This document shows positions 1 through 8,256 of a stretch of DNA of 64,000 nucleotides, piece by piece (position 1 is the stretch's first letter; every line of letters begins with the position of its first letter). Where the stretch lies: the NCBI GenBank assembly GCA_019634675.1, contig JAHCAX010000002.1, forward strand, positions 124,001-188,000, read 5' to 3'. The position numbers and the translations under genes are program-made. This DNA comes from Acherontichlamydia pituitae. Lineage in GTDB: Bacteria > Chlamydiota > Chlamydiia > Chlamydiales > Rhabdochlamydiaceae. The notes beneath the pieces were generated by a model. The model was given only the letters and a program-made list of their open reading frames with translations, was not told the DNA's origin and did no database searches.

Positions 1-1599
1 GAGTTCCTCCTTAAACCTCTTGAGAGGTTCACCTACTGCCTCTGCGGGATTGATGCTGAGCAGGAACAGACATGGAAACAGTACCTTTTCTCCCTTCTCA
101 TCTTTTGTTTCATCGGCATGCTCTTTACAGCGGCAATCTTGTTCTTACAACCTATCCTCCCACTAAACCCGCAAGGGTTTCCATCTGTAAAAGGGGGGCT
201 CAACTGGAGCACCGCGATCAGCTACATCACCAATACCGATTGGCAAAGCTACTCTCCTGAAACGACCGTCTCCTACTTTTCCCAGATGTTTGCGATGACT
301 GTCCAAAACTTCACGTCTGCGGCAGCAGGCATCGGGGTCGCTGCAGCGCTTGTCCGGGGTATTTCAAGAAGTTCTAGAACGACGCTCGGCAATTTCTGGG
401 TCGATCTGACTCGGCTGACATATTATCTTCTGCTGCCGCTAGCTCTTGTCTTTGCGGTGGTCCTCGTTTCTGAAGGCGTTCCACAAAATTTCAACAACTA
501 TGCCAAGGCCCAAACTTTGGAAAGCGGATCGGAGCAGTTGATCGTACAAGGCCCGATCGCGTCGCAAGAGGCGGTCAAGCTGCTTGGAACAAACGGCGGA
601 GGGTTCACCAAGGCCAACTCTGCCCACCCCTACGAGAATCCGACGCCCCTTTCCAACTGGCTCCAGACACTGGCCATGATCCTGCTCCCCGCCTCTCAGA
701 CCTACTACTTCGGCAGGTCGGTGCAGAACCAAAAGCATGGATGGTACCTGTTCGGAACAATGCTGGTCCTGTTCTTAGTTGGATTATGTGCCATCACCTA
801 CCTTGAGAGCCAAGTTAACCCCATCTTTCAAAAGTTCCATATCGATATGGCCCAAGGCAACTTCGAAGGGAAAGAGCAACGGTTCGATCTGATCGACACG
901 ACCTTGTTCTCCGCAACGACGACAACTGCATCATGCGGCGCTTCGAATGCTTCCTTCAGCTCATTTATGCCCTTGTCAGGGGTCATCCTCTTGGAAAACA
1001 TGCAAGTGGGCGAAATGATCTTTGGAGCTGTGGGATCGGGCCTATACAACATGATCGCGATCGTGATCATCGGGATCTTTATGGCAGGCCTGATCGTCGG
1101 AAAAACCCCCGAATATCTCGGCAAGAAGATCGAATCCTTCGAGATCAAAATGGCGATCACACCGCTTCTCATCATCGTTTTTTCGATCCTTGTGCCGACA
1201 GCTGCCAGCTGCCTTACGGTCTGGGGAGGAGTTGAACTAGGCAGGAACAAGCCCCACATCTTCTCTGAAATCCTCTACGCATTCAGCTCTTCTGCAACGA
1301 ACAATGGAAGCTGTTTTGCATCGCTCGATTCCAATACGCCATGGTACCATGTAACTCTGTCAGGTGCGATGCTTGCAGGACGCTTTCTGATCGCATGCGC
1401 CATCCTCGCTTTGAGCGGATCGCTTGCAGCCAAGAAAAAACACCCGCCATCGGAGGCCACCTTCCCCATTTCGGGAGCGACCTTTGTCCTCTTGATCATC
1501 GGCACCATCTTCCTGTTCGGGGCATTGAGCTTCTTCCCCTCTTTATGCTTCGGGCCCATCAATGAATATTTCCGCTTGATTTATGAGGTGCTCTCTTGA
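1..1599 (+). CDS. kdpA: Potassium-transporting ATPase subunit A, 5' end off the window
   Basis: KdpA is the channel-like, K+-binding subunit of the KdpFABC high-affinity potassium pump in the inner membrane. The frame is open from base 1, so the beginning is missing; 532 residues are visible and the family is usually about 557, so only some 25 residues are lost. The selectivity region reads TNGGGFTKANSAHPYENPTPL-like (NGGGF and NSAHP-ENPT motifs are clear), and about ten hydrophobic segments follow. The stop overlaps the start of kdpB (TTGA), so translation is coupled. No kdpF, kdpD or kdpE is visible; they could lie upstream of the window. Kdp is not a standard chlamydial gene set. Identification is secure. 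Confidence 0.96.
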   Translation, partial: EFLLKPLERFTYCLCGIDAEQEQTWKQYLFSLLIFCFIGMLFTAAILFLQPILPLNPQGFPSVKGGLNWSTAISYITNTDWQSYSPETTVSYFSQMFAMTVQNFTSAAAGIGVAAALVRGISRSSRTTLGNFWVDLTRLTYYLLLPLALVFAVVLVSEGVPQNFNNYAKAQTLESGSEQLIVQGPIASQEAVKLLGTNGGGFTKANSAHPYENPTPLSNWLQTLAMILLPASQTYYFGRSVQNQKHGWYLFGTMLVLFLVGLCAITYLESQVNPIFQKFHIDMAQGNFEGKEQRFDLIDTTLFSATTTTASCGASNASFSSFMPLSGVILLENMQVGEMIFGAVGSGLYNMIAIVIIGIFMAGLIVGKTPEYLGKKIESFEIKMAITPLLIIVFSILVPTAASCLTVWGGVELGRNKPHIFSEILYAFSSSATNNGSCFASLDSNTPWYHVTLSGAMLAGRFLIACAILALSGSLAAKKKHPPSEATFPISGATFVLLIIGTIFLFGALSFFPSLCFGPINEYFRLIYEVLS

Positions 1600-3641
1600 T
1601 ACGCACAGAACGCCACGCCTTCCACCTTTTTCATCCGACAGTCCTGATCACAGCAGCCTACCGGGCCTTTGTGAAATGCAACCCGTTCAGCTTGTTCCGC
1701 AACCCTGTGATCTTCGTGACAGAGATTGGAGCTATCCTCGTCACGTTCGATGCCTTAGGAGTGATCGGGTCCCATCACGATATGTCGGCCTTGACCAGTT
1801 TTTGGCTCTGGATAACGGTCTTTATCGCCAATTTTGCCGAAGCGTTGGCTGAATTGCGCAACGAGGCGCAAGCGGAAAGCTTGAAATCGATGCGGACCCG
1901 CATGCTTGCCAACCGGTACGGGATCGATGGGAACTTAAGCGTTGTCAACTATCATGAGCTCAGAAAGGGGGACACGATCCTTGTCCGCGCCGGCGAATCG
2001 ATCCCCGCTGACGGAGAGATCATCTCAGGGACAGCGACGATCGATGAATCTTCCGTGACCGGCGAATCGCAGCCTGTCATCCGCAAATCGGGGACAGAGC
2101 AAGGCTCTGTGCTTGCAGGGACAAAAGTGCTCTCCGATCAGATCATCGTAAAAGTCTCTTCCAATCCAGGCGAGGGGTCTTTGGACAAGATGATTGAACT
2201 GATCGAAGGGGCCCAAAAGAAAAAGACGCATAACGAGCTTGCCCTCACCATCCTTCTTTCAGGCCTAGGGCTGATCTTCATTACCATCATATCGACCATG
2301 GTCCCCTTCGGATATTACTACCATGCGACATTTTATTACGCGAATGTGATCGCGTTCCTTGTCTGCTTAATGCCGACGACGATCGCAGGACTGCTCAGCT
2401 CAATTGGGATCGCAGGGATCAACCGCCTCATGAAAGCCAATGTGATCGCCATGAACGGGCAGGCGGTTGAAAAAGCAGGCGACATCGATGTCATCCTGAT
2501 CGATAAAACAGGGACGATCACTTTTGGCAACCGCCACGCCTACTCCATTTATCCTCACCAAGCCGGCGATGTCCATTCAGAAAAGAGTGTAGAGCGGTTG
2601 ATCAAGGCCTGCTATTACACGTCTTATCTCGATGCCACTGCGGAAGGGAGGAGCGTCATCGAGCTTCTTGAAGAAAAATTCCCCCATCTTCAGTACCGGC
2701 CATTGGAAAACTCAGAGTTTGTCCCTTTTACCGCGACAACCCGTTTGAGCGGACTGGATGCCCAGGAGCAGTATTACCGCAAAGGAGCGATCGATGCGAT
2801 CGAGGCTTTCACCGGAAAACGGCTGAACCTTGAGATGGAGGCCGTTGCAAAACAGTTTTCTGAACAGGGAGGCACGCCCCTTGCCATCGCAGAAGGGGAA
2901 GATATTTTAGGACTCATCCTCCTCAAAGACAAGATCAAGCCCGGACTCCCCGAACTGTTCCGCCGCTTCAGACTGATCGGGATCAAAACGATCATGATCA
3001 CAGGAGACAACCCTGTGACAGCAGAGAGCATAGCAGCTGAAGTCGGAGTCGACGACTTCCTGGCCTCCGCAACACCCGAACAAAAGCTGCAGTACATCAA
3101 AAAACTTCAAGAGGATGGACATTTTGTCGCTATGACCGGCGATGGCGTGAACGATGCGCCCGCGCTTGCGCATGCCGACCTCGGCGTAGCCATGAACTCG
3201 GGAGCTCAAGCTGCCAAGGAAGCTGGCAACATGATCGATCTGGACTCGCATCCGATCAAACTCTTTCAGATCATCGAGATCGGCAAGCAGATCTTGATGA
3301 CCAGAGGAGCGCTGACGACCTTTAGCATCGCCACCGATGTCGCGAAGTACTTTGCGATTTTGCAGGCGATCCTGATCCCCGCCTTCCCCTTGCTGAAGAA
3401 ACTCAACTTCCTTCAGCTGCATTCGAACAACTCGGCAATCTTGAGCGCTGTGATCTTCAACGCGCTGATCATTGTCCTTCTCATTCCCCTTGCCTTCCGC
3501 GGCGTCAAGCTGGTCCCCCGCAAATTGTCGAGAACCTTGAACAGGAACTTGGCCATCTACGGCCTAGGCGGGATCATCTTTCCCTTTATCGGAATAAAGG
3601 CCATCGATATGGCAATTGCAGCCCTGAAAATCTTGGAGTAG
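1596..3641 (+). CDS. kdpB: Potassium-transporting ATPase ATP-binding subunit B
   Basis: P-type ATPase subunit that powers the Kdp potassium pump. Visible motifs: TGES in the actuator domain (about residue 155), the phosphorylation site DKTGTIT with the acceptor Asp at residue 303, TGDNPVTA, and GDGVNDAPAL in the hinge. At 681 residues it matches the family. The start is a TTG that overlaps the kdpA stop (TTGA); the N-terminal sequence with FRNPVIFVTEIGA lines up with known KdpB proteins, which supports this rare start codon. It is the second gene of kdpABC, with kdpC 6 bases downstream. Confidence 0.97.
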   Translation: MIRTERHAFHLFHPTVLITAAYRAFVKCNPFSLFRNPVIFVTEIGAILVTFDALGVIGSHHDMSALTSFWLWITVFIANFAEALAELRNEAQAESLKSMRTRMLANRYGIDGNLSVVNYHELRKGDTILVRAGESIPADGEIISGTATIDESSVTGESQPVIRKSGTEQGSVLAGTKVLSDQIIVKVSSNPGEGSLDKMIELIEGAQKKKTHNELALTILLSGLGLIFITIISTMVPFGYYYHATFYYANVIAFLVCLMPTTIAGLLSSIGIAGINRLMKANVIAMNGQAVEKAGDIDVILIDKTGTITFGNRHAYSIYPHQAGDVHSEKSVERLIKACYYTSYLDATAEGRSVIELLEEKFPHLQYRPLENSEFVPFTATTRLSGLDAQEQYYRKGAIDAIEAFTGKRLNLEMEAVAKQFSEQGGTPLAIAEGEDILGLILLKDKIKPGLPELFRRFRLIGIKTIMITGDNPVTAESIAAEVGVDDFLASATPEQKLQYIKKLQEDGHFVAMTGDGVNDAPALAHADLGVAMNSGAQAAKEAGNMIDLDSHPIKLFQIIEIGKQILMTRGALTTFSIATDVAKYFAILQAILIPAFPLLKKLNFLQLHSNNSAILSAVIFNALIIVLLIPLAFRGVKLVPRKLSRTLNRNLAIYGLGGIIFPFIGIKAIDMAIAALKILE

Positions 3642-3647
3642 ACAATC

Positions 3648-4244
3648 ATGTTCAAAACCCTCAAGATCTCCGTCAGCATCATGGCCGTTCTGACAATCCT
3701 CCTAGGCGGCATCTACCCTTTAGCGGTCTTTCTGATCGGTCAGACTTTCTTTTCCTTCAAGGCGAACGGAAGCTTGCTGTTCAATCCTAAAAACCAAACA
3801 ATCATCGGCTCAAGTCTGATCGGACAGAATTTTCAAAGCCCCCTTTACTTTCACCCCCGTCCCTCCTACGCAGGCCCCAATGGGTATGATGCGATCCGAT
3901 CGGGAGCCAGCAACCTCCCCCAAACTTCAATCAAGCTGATCGGAGCTGTCGAGCAGCGCGCAGAGCAGTACCGGCAGTTCAACCTTGTTCCTATCGATGT
4001 CTACATTCCGATCGATGCTGTCACAGCTTCCGGCAGCGGATTAGACCCTCATATCAGCATCTCCAATGCGCTTCTGCAAATCCCCAGGATCGCCAAGGCG
4101 CGCAACATTTCTGAAGAAAAGGTCGCACGCCTCGTCCAGCAGCAGACCACGCAGGAAGCCTTTGGAATCTTAGGCCAGCCCCACATCAACGTCCTTATGC
4201 TCAACTTGTCCCTAGACCAATGCCAGTATGAAAAGGTTGAATAA
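3648..4244 (+). CDS. kdpC: Potassium-transporting ATPase subunit C
   Basis: KdpC is a single-pass membrane protein that assists KdpB with nucleotide binding. The 198-residue product has one N-terminal membrane segment (about residues 8-30), then the family features FQSPLYFHPRPSYAG, a YDA-SGASNL stretch and the C-terminal block ASGSGLDPHIS...QIPRIAKARN. Family length is about 190. It ends the kdpABC unit. No usual terminator follows; instead a structured inverted-repeat element begins four bases after the stop codon. No sensor kinase or response regulator gene follows. Confidence 0.95.
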   Translation: MFKTLKISVSIMAVLTILLGGIYPLAVFLIGQTFFSFKANGSLLFNPKNQTIIGSSLIGQNFQSPLYFHPRPSYAGPNGYDAIRSGASNLPQTSIKLIGAVEQRAEQYRQFNLVPIDVYIPIDAVTASGSGLDPHISISNALLQIPRIAKARNISEEKVARLVQQQTTQEAFGILGQPHINVLMLNLSLDQCQYEKVE

Positions 4245-4247
4245 TAA

Positions 4248-4412
4248 AGGCAGTTGCAAAACTGCTTTGCCTGGGAAAATCGGAGATTTTTTTTACAGGT
4301 TTTTCGAAACTGCAAATAGTTTCTGATCTCACGAATGAGTCGGCGAGAGAATGAGATAAAGACCTGTGAACAAAGAACGATTTTACCGGGTAAATGAGTT
4401 TTGTAATTGCCT
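4248..4412. mobile_element. Structured inverted-repeat element, about 165 bp (fold shared with 49942-50120)
   Basis: Terminal inverted repeats are 4248-4263 and 4397-4412 (AGGCAGTTGCAAAACT against AGGCAATTACAAAACT). Inside are nested stems: AAAATCG (4276-4282) with CGATTTT (4378-4384); ACAGGT (4295-4300) with ACCTGT (4362-4367); a hairpin GAAACT/AGTTTC (4306-4323); and ATCTCA (4326-4331) with TGAGAT (4352-4357). The element at 49942-50120 has the same order of stems with different bases. ATAAT occurs just outside both ends (4241-4245, 4414-4418), a possible target duplication. No coding potential. A non-autonomous mobile element is the simplest reading. Confidence 0.65.
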
Positions 4413-4445
4413 CATAATCCAAACTTTTGCTTCAGTTATTTCTTA

Positions 4446-4615
4446 GAGACTGTTAACGGATTTAGTTTCTGTCGATTTTTTGGACTTTTTCAGGAAATTT
4501 TGAGTCCGTTTGTTGGGGGTTATATCAGCTTTCGTATATTACCCCCAACAAACGGACTCAAAATTTACGAAAAATTCTCAAAAAAGCAACGAAACCTAAA
4601 TCCGTTAACAGTCTC
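4446..4615. mobile_element. Long palindromic element with GAGAC ends, 170 bp, TTA target duplication
   Basis: A nearly complete palindrome. It begins GAGACTGTTAACGGATTTAG and ends with the matching inverted end, flanked by TTA on both sides (4443-4445 and 4616-4618). The centre has two arms of CCCCCAACAAACGGAC-type sequence around a short loop with TATATCAGC. A second copy, inverted and about 96% identical by eye, lies at 24606-24776. It sits directly before the dehydratase gene, ending about 20 bases before its start codon, so it may influence that gene's expression. No coding capacity. Confidence 0.8.
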
Positions 4616-4636
4616 TTAACAAAAGTTCAGGTGATT

Positions 4637-5602
4637 ATGGAATTTGCCGACATCCAAAAAGCTCAAGAAAAGATTGCCCCCTACATCCGCAAGACCCCGC
4701 TGATCCGCGCTTTTGCCCTTGAAGAGTGCTTGAAGAGTAAAGGCCAGATCTACCTCAAGTGCGAAAACCTCCAGGCGACCTCCAGTTTTAAGGCAAGGGG
4801 CGCTTTCAATGCCCTGCTGAACCTGTCCAGTGAAGGAAAAAAAAGGGGCGTTGTGACACGCTCTTCAGGAAATTTCGCGCAAGCGCTTGCCTATGCGAGC
4901 TCTAAACTGCACATCCCTGCAACAATTGTCATGCCGGAAAATGCCCCGCAGGTCAAAAAAGAGAAGACCGCCCAGTATAAGCCCACTCTCCTCTTTGCTG
5001 GACCGACGCAAAAAGAGGAACAGGCCGAAGTCGAAAAGCTTGCGTCCTCGCAAGGGCTGACACCCCTTTCTCCGCACAACCACTATGATGTGATCGCCGG
5101 ACAAGGCACGATTGCCTTGGAAATCCTTGAAATCCTCCCAACGATTACCCAGTATTTCTGCCCGATCGGCGGAGGCGGGATCATGGCAGGAACAGCGACC
5201 GCATTCAAAGCCATCAATCCATCCGTTCATATCGTCGGGATCGAACCGGAAGGCGCTAATGACTACTACCTCTCCCGCCAAGCAGGAAAACCGATCGCTC
5301 TCGACAAGATCGATACGATCGCCGATGGACTGCGCGCGCCTCACGTCGGCAGCCTCAACTGGCCGGTGCTGCAGCAGCTCGTCGATGAGGCTGCAACTGT
5401 GAGCGATGAGCAGATCAAGGCGGCGATGAGGATGCTCTATGATGCGATGGGATTGATCGTCGAGCCTTCAGGAGCGGCCTCTGTGGCAGGACTCCTCTTC
5501 AAGCCCGATCTGAGAAAACAAGAAGGCGATATCGTTTGCGTGCTGACCGGCGCCAACGTCGATCTAGATTTGTATTATTCATGGATACTGGAAAATCAAT
5601 AA
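4637..5602 (+). CDS. Threonine/serine dehydratase family, PLP-dependent
   Basis: Fold-type II PLP enzyme of the threonine dehydratase / serine racemase group, expected to deaminate threonine or serine to the 2-oxo acid. The PLP lysine is in SSFKARGA (residue 52); SSGNFAQALA binds the substrate carboxylate and GGGGIMAG the cofactor phosphate. At 321 residues it is the short catabolic type without an ACT domain. The ATG at 4637 is chosen over a GTG two codons earlier because AGGTG sits at ribosome-binding distance. The gene is bracketed by palindromic elements; the downstream one abuts the TAA stop, whose three bases also serve as its target duplication. Threonine dehydratase and serine racemase cannot be separated by eye. 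Confidence 0.85.
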   Translation: MEFADIQKAQEKIAPYIRKTPLIRAFALEECLKSKGQIYLKCENLQATSSFKARGAFNALLNLSSEGKKRGVVTRSSGNFAQALAYASSKLHIPATIVMPENAPQVKKEKTAQYKPTLLFAGPTQKEEQAEVEKLASSQGLTPLSPHNHYDVIAGQGTIALEILEILPTITQYFCPIGGGGIMAGTATAFKAINPSVHIVGIEPEGANDYYLSRQAGKPIALDKIDTIADGLRAPHVGSLNWPVLQQLVDEAATVSDEQIKAAMRMLYDAMGLIVEPSGAASVAGLLFKPDLRKQEGDIVCVLTGANVDLDLYYSWILENQ

Positions 5603-5764
5603 GAGACGATCTCTGAATTAGAATAATTTGATTTTTGATGGATTTTTTGAGCCATTTGCATGTTGTTGTGAAGCACATAGTTAAATTAACTAGGGCAAAC
5701 AACAACATGCAAATGGCTCAAAAAAGGCGCGAAAAGCAAACTGTTCTAATTCAGAGAACGTCTC
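5603..5764. mobile_element. Palindromic element with GAGAC ends, 162 bp, TAA target duplication
   Basis: Left end GAGACGATCTCTGAATTAGA and right end (reverse strand) GAGACGTTCTCTGAATTAGA form inverted repeats; TAA flanks both sides (5600-5602 and 5765-5767). The inner arms are long inverted copies containing GAGCCATTTGCATGTTGTTG, around a centre with AGTTAAATTAACT. Only the GAGAC tips and the general design are shared with 4446-4615; the interior is different. The left TAA is the stop codon of the dehydratase gene, so insertion left that protein intact. Confidence 0.78.
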
Positions 5765-5804
5765 TAAGTCTAGCTGATAGTCATGTTATATAAGACTATC
5801 TATA

Positions 5805-5835
5805 AACAACTCCAACCAGAAAGGCAGGAGTTGTT
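5805..5835. terminator. Hairpin between convergent genes
   Basis: AACAACTCC (5805-5813) pairs with GGAGTTGTT (5827-5835) around a 13-base loop. It lies between the dehydratase gene and the convergent orphan at 5906-6268. There is no strong T-run, so a terminator role is only plausible. Confidence 0.35.
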
Positions 5836-5883
5836 CATCGATGCATGGTGATACATCTTATTTTCAAGCTAAAAGCTGTGTTA

Positions 5884-5901
5884 GAGACTGTTAACAGTCT
5901 C
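5884..5901. mobile_element. 18-bp minimal palindrome with GAGAC ends, TTA duplication
   Basis: GAGACTGTTAACAGTCTC is exactly the two end segments of the 4446-4615 element joined at GTTAAC, with nothing between. TTA flanks both sides (5881-5883 and 5902-5904), the same duplication as at the full-length copy. It ends just before the stop codon of the orphan gene 5906-6268. It could be an internal-deletion remnant or a minimal mobile unit. Confidence 0.6.
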
Positions 5902-5905
5902 TTAA

Positions 5906-6268
5906 TCAATGCATCCAATATTCGTGTGCATCGCCAACTCTGTCCCATGCCCTGATCACATGTTCTTTACGCTCACGCCCATCTTCACATTGGAACGGAA
6001 GGGAATCTGCAATCTTGCGCATCGCTTCGATCCCCGCTTTGCTGTCGCCGTTAGCTAATGCTTTGAAATGATCGAAGATCTCTTGCCCGATCGCTTTGCA
6101 ATGCTTTTCACCTTCTCCTGCATCAAGGATCGTTGCTAAAGACAATGCTTTGACCTGGTCCAAAAATCCTGTCTCTTGCTCATTGAGAGTAGGCGCTGTT
6201 TCAATCCTTGAACTCAAAACCATAACACGATCAAAACCTGGGACATGGAAACTTGTAGCTGCAGCCAT
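5906..6268 (-). CDS. Small orphan protein, 120 aa
   Basis: Unrecognised soluble protein, predicted mostly helical, with a hydrophilic C-terminus ending HEYWMH. There is no signal peptide or membrane segment. AGAGGT lies at good spacing before the ATG, and codon use looks like that of the neighbours, so I believe it is real. The 18-bp palindrome lies 4 bases beyond its stop. No function is proposed. Confidence 0.6.
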   Translation of the reverse strand: MAAATSFHVPGFDRVMVLSSRIETAPTLNEQETGFLDQVKALSLATILDAGEGEKHCKAIGQEIFDHFKALANGDSKAGIEAMRKIADSLPFQCEDGRERKEHVIRAWDRVGDAHEYWMH

Positions 6269-6590
6269 TGTAAACCTCTTGCTGTTGTTTTTATTGGGAG
6301 GCAGGTCTTATAGCAAAGACTTTCATTAAAGACGATCAAATTTTCAATCACTTATATATATCTCGATTCAAACAACCGTATCGAATATTTTTTATGTCCT
6401 ATGATGCAACGAACAACTAAAGTTGAGATCTTGAAAGCAAACATTGTTGCTCTTTAGCTCGTGAGGAATTAATATAGAGACACCTAAAAGAACATTGCCA
6501 AGCCCTCCTTGAAGCTAAAATCGATAATTGGGGCTTAAAGCTAGAGCTTTTGCAATCCTTTTAAAATCATTTTTTACCCCATGCAAGACT
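6269..6590. other. Intergenic region between divergent orphan and lysS
   Basis: About 320 bases, AT-rich in its first half. It must hold the promoters of the minus-strand orphan and of lysS, but I cannot single out convincing -35/-10 pairs. No RNA gene, T-box-like structure or repeat is visible. Confidence 0.4.
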
Positions 6591-8168
6591 ATGAACATCC
6601 CAGAGCCTGAGTACCACCAACACGAAGAGTTCCGCAACCGCACGCAAAAACTTGCCGAGCTAAGGGCAATGAATATCGACCCCTATCCTCCCAAGTTCAC
6701 TCCAAGCGGATCCCCCGGCAAACTCCAAAGCGAATACGCAGGAAAGGAGCTCGGCCATAGCGAAGATGCGGAAAAGGAAACGACGCCGCTCGTCTCTACG
6801 GCAGGAAGGCTGATCCTCTTTAGGGCCATGGGAAAGAACGCCTTTGCCCACCTTCAAGATGAAACCGGACGGATCCAGATCATGTTCAACCGGGACAAGA
6901 CCCAAGTCGAAGGGTATACGCCGACGCCTGAAATGACCCCCTTGAAGTTCTTAGAGAAAAAAGTTGACCTCGGCGATATCCTAGGAGTGGAGGGCCACCT
7001 CTTTCTGACTCAGAAGGGAGAACTTACGATCTTTGCAAAAAAGGTGGTGGTCCTCTGCAAAAGCCTCCTTCCCCTTCCCGACAAGCACAGCGGACTTGCC
7101 GACAAAGGGACCCGCTACAGGAAACGGTGGCTCGACATGATCGCCCATCCCGACGTAATGGCGACCTTCAACATGCGCTCGCGCATCATCCGGTTGGTCC
7201 GCGATTACTTCGAGCGGCACGGGTTCACAGAAGTCGAAACGCCGGTGCTACAGAACGTCTACGGCGGCGCGGAAGCAAGGCCTTTTACGACCAAGCTCAA
7301 TGCCCTCGATCAAGAGATGTTCCTCCGCATCTCCCTTGAGATCCCTCTGAAAAAACTGATAGTCGGCGGCATGCTTAAAGTCTTCGAGATCGGCAAAGTC
7401 TTCCGCAATGAAGGGATCGACAGGACCCATAATCCTGAGTTCACCATGCTAGAGACCTACGCTGCTTACTGGGACTACAATGACGTGATGGTCTTTACGG
7501 AAAAACTCTTTGAAGAGATCGCCCTAAAATTGTTTGGCACTACCCAGCTTAAGGTGAAGACCGACCATGAGGCGACCGAACATCTCATCGACCTCAAGAC
7601 CCCGTGGAAGCGGATGAGCATGAAAGAGAGCATCAAAGTCTACGGCGGGATCGACGTCGATGCGATCGATGAGAACAAGATGCGCCAAATCCTGCTCGAA
7701 AAAGGAGGGCTTGATCCGAAAGAAGTGCAAAGCGCATCCCGAGGGAACCTGATCGCATTGCTCTTTGAAGAGTTCGCGGAAAAGCATCTGATCCAGCCCC
7801 ACCACATCATCGACCATCCGATCGAGACGACCCCATTGTGCAAGCTCCACCGCAATCCAAAAGAACGGCAGGAGCGGATCGTTGAGCGGTTTGAGACGTT
7901 CATCCTTGGCGGTGAGTTCTGCAACGCCTATACCGAGCTCAACGACCCCGAGCTGCAGCGCAACCTGCTTGTTGGCCAAGCTGAGAAAAAAGCTGCCGGC
8001 GATGAAGAGGCAAACCCTCTTGACGAAGAGTTTATCGAATCGATCTGCCAAGGGATGCCTCCGACTGGCGGCCTCGGCATCGGCCTTGACCGGCTCGTGA
8101 TGCTCTTTACAGGCGTCCATTCGATCCGAGATATCCTCTACTTCCCCTTAATGCGTCCGGGCGAATAG
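6591..8168 (+). CDS. lysS: Lysyl-tRNA synthetase, class II
   Basis: Charges tRNA-Lys with lysine. An OB-fold anticodon-binding domain comes first (about residues 60-165), then the class II catalytic core with motif 2 (FRNEGIDRTHNPEFTMLE) and motif 3 (GLGIGLDRL) near the C-terminus. The ATG at 6591 gives 525 residues; the frame is open 63 bases further up, but the MNIPEPEYHQHEEFRNRTQKL start resembles the normal family N-terminus. No clear ribosome-binding site is visible. The gene stands alone and ends at a strong hairpin terminator. Confidence 0.96.
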   Translation: MNIPEPEYHQHEEFRNRTQKLAELRAMNIDPYPPKFTPSGSPGKLQSEYAGKELGHSEDAEKETTPLVSTAGRLILFRAMGKNAFAHLQDETGRIQIMFNRDKTQVEGYTPTPEMTPLKFLEKKVDLGDILGVEGHLFLTQKGELTIFAKKVVVLCKSLLPLPDKHSGLADKGTRYRKRWLDMIAHPDVMATFNMRSRIIRLVRDYFERHGFTEVETPVLQNVYGGAEARPFTTKLNALDQEMFLRISLEIPLKKLIVGGMLKVFEIGKVFRNEGIDRTHNPEFTMLETYAAYWDYNDVMVFTEKLFEEIALKLFGTTQLKVKTDHEATEHLIDLKTPWKRMSMKESIKVYGGIDVDAIDENKMRQILLEKGGLDPKEVQSASRGNLIALLFEEFAEKHLIQPHHIIDHPIETTPLCKLHRNPKERQERIVERFETFILGGEFCNAYTELNDPELQRNLLVGQAEKKAAGDEEANPLDEEFIESICQGMPPTGGLGIGLDRLVMLFTGVHSIRDILYFPLMRPGE

Positions 8169-8195
8169 GCAACCTCCTTCCTGCTGACCAATAAA

Positions 8196-8224
8196 AAAAC
8201 CAGGCATTAAGGCCTGGTTTTTTC
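8196..8224. terminator. Bidirectional intrinsic terminator after lysS
   Basis: ACCAGGC (8199-8205) and GCCTGGT (8212-8218) form a GC-rich stem flanked by an A-run on the left and a T-run on the right, so it can stop transcription from lysS and from the convergent orphan 8257-8754. Confidence 0.85.
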
Positions 8225-8256
8225 GTTTGCGCTTCCTGCCTGCTTAAACTATGGTG

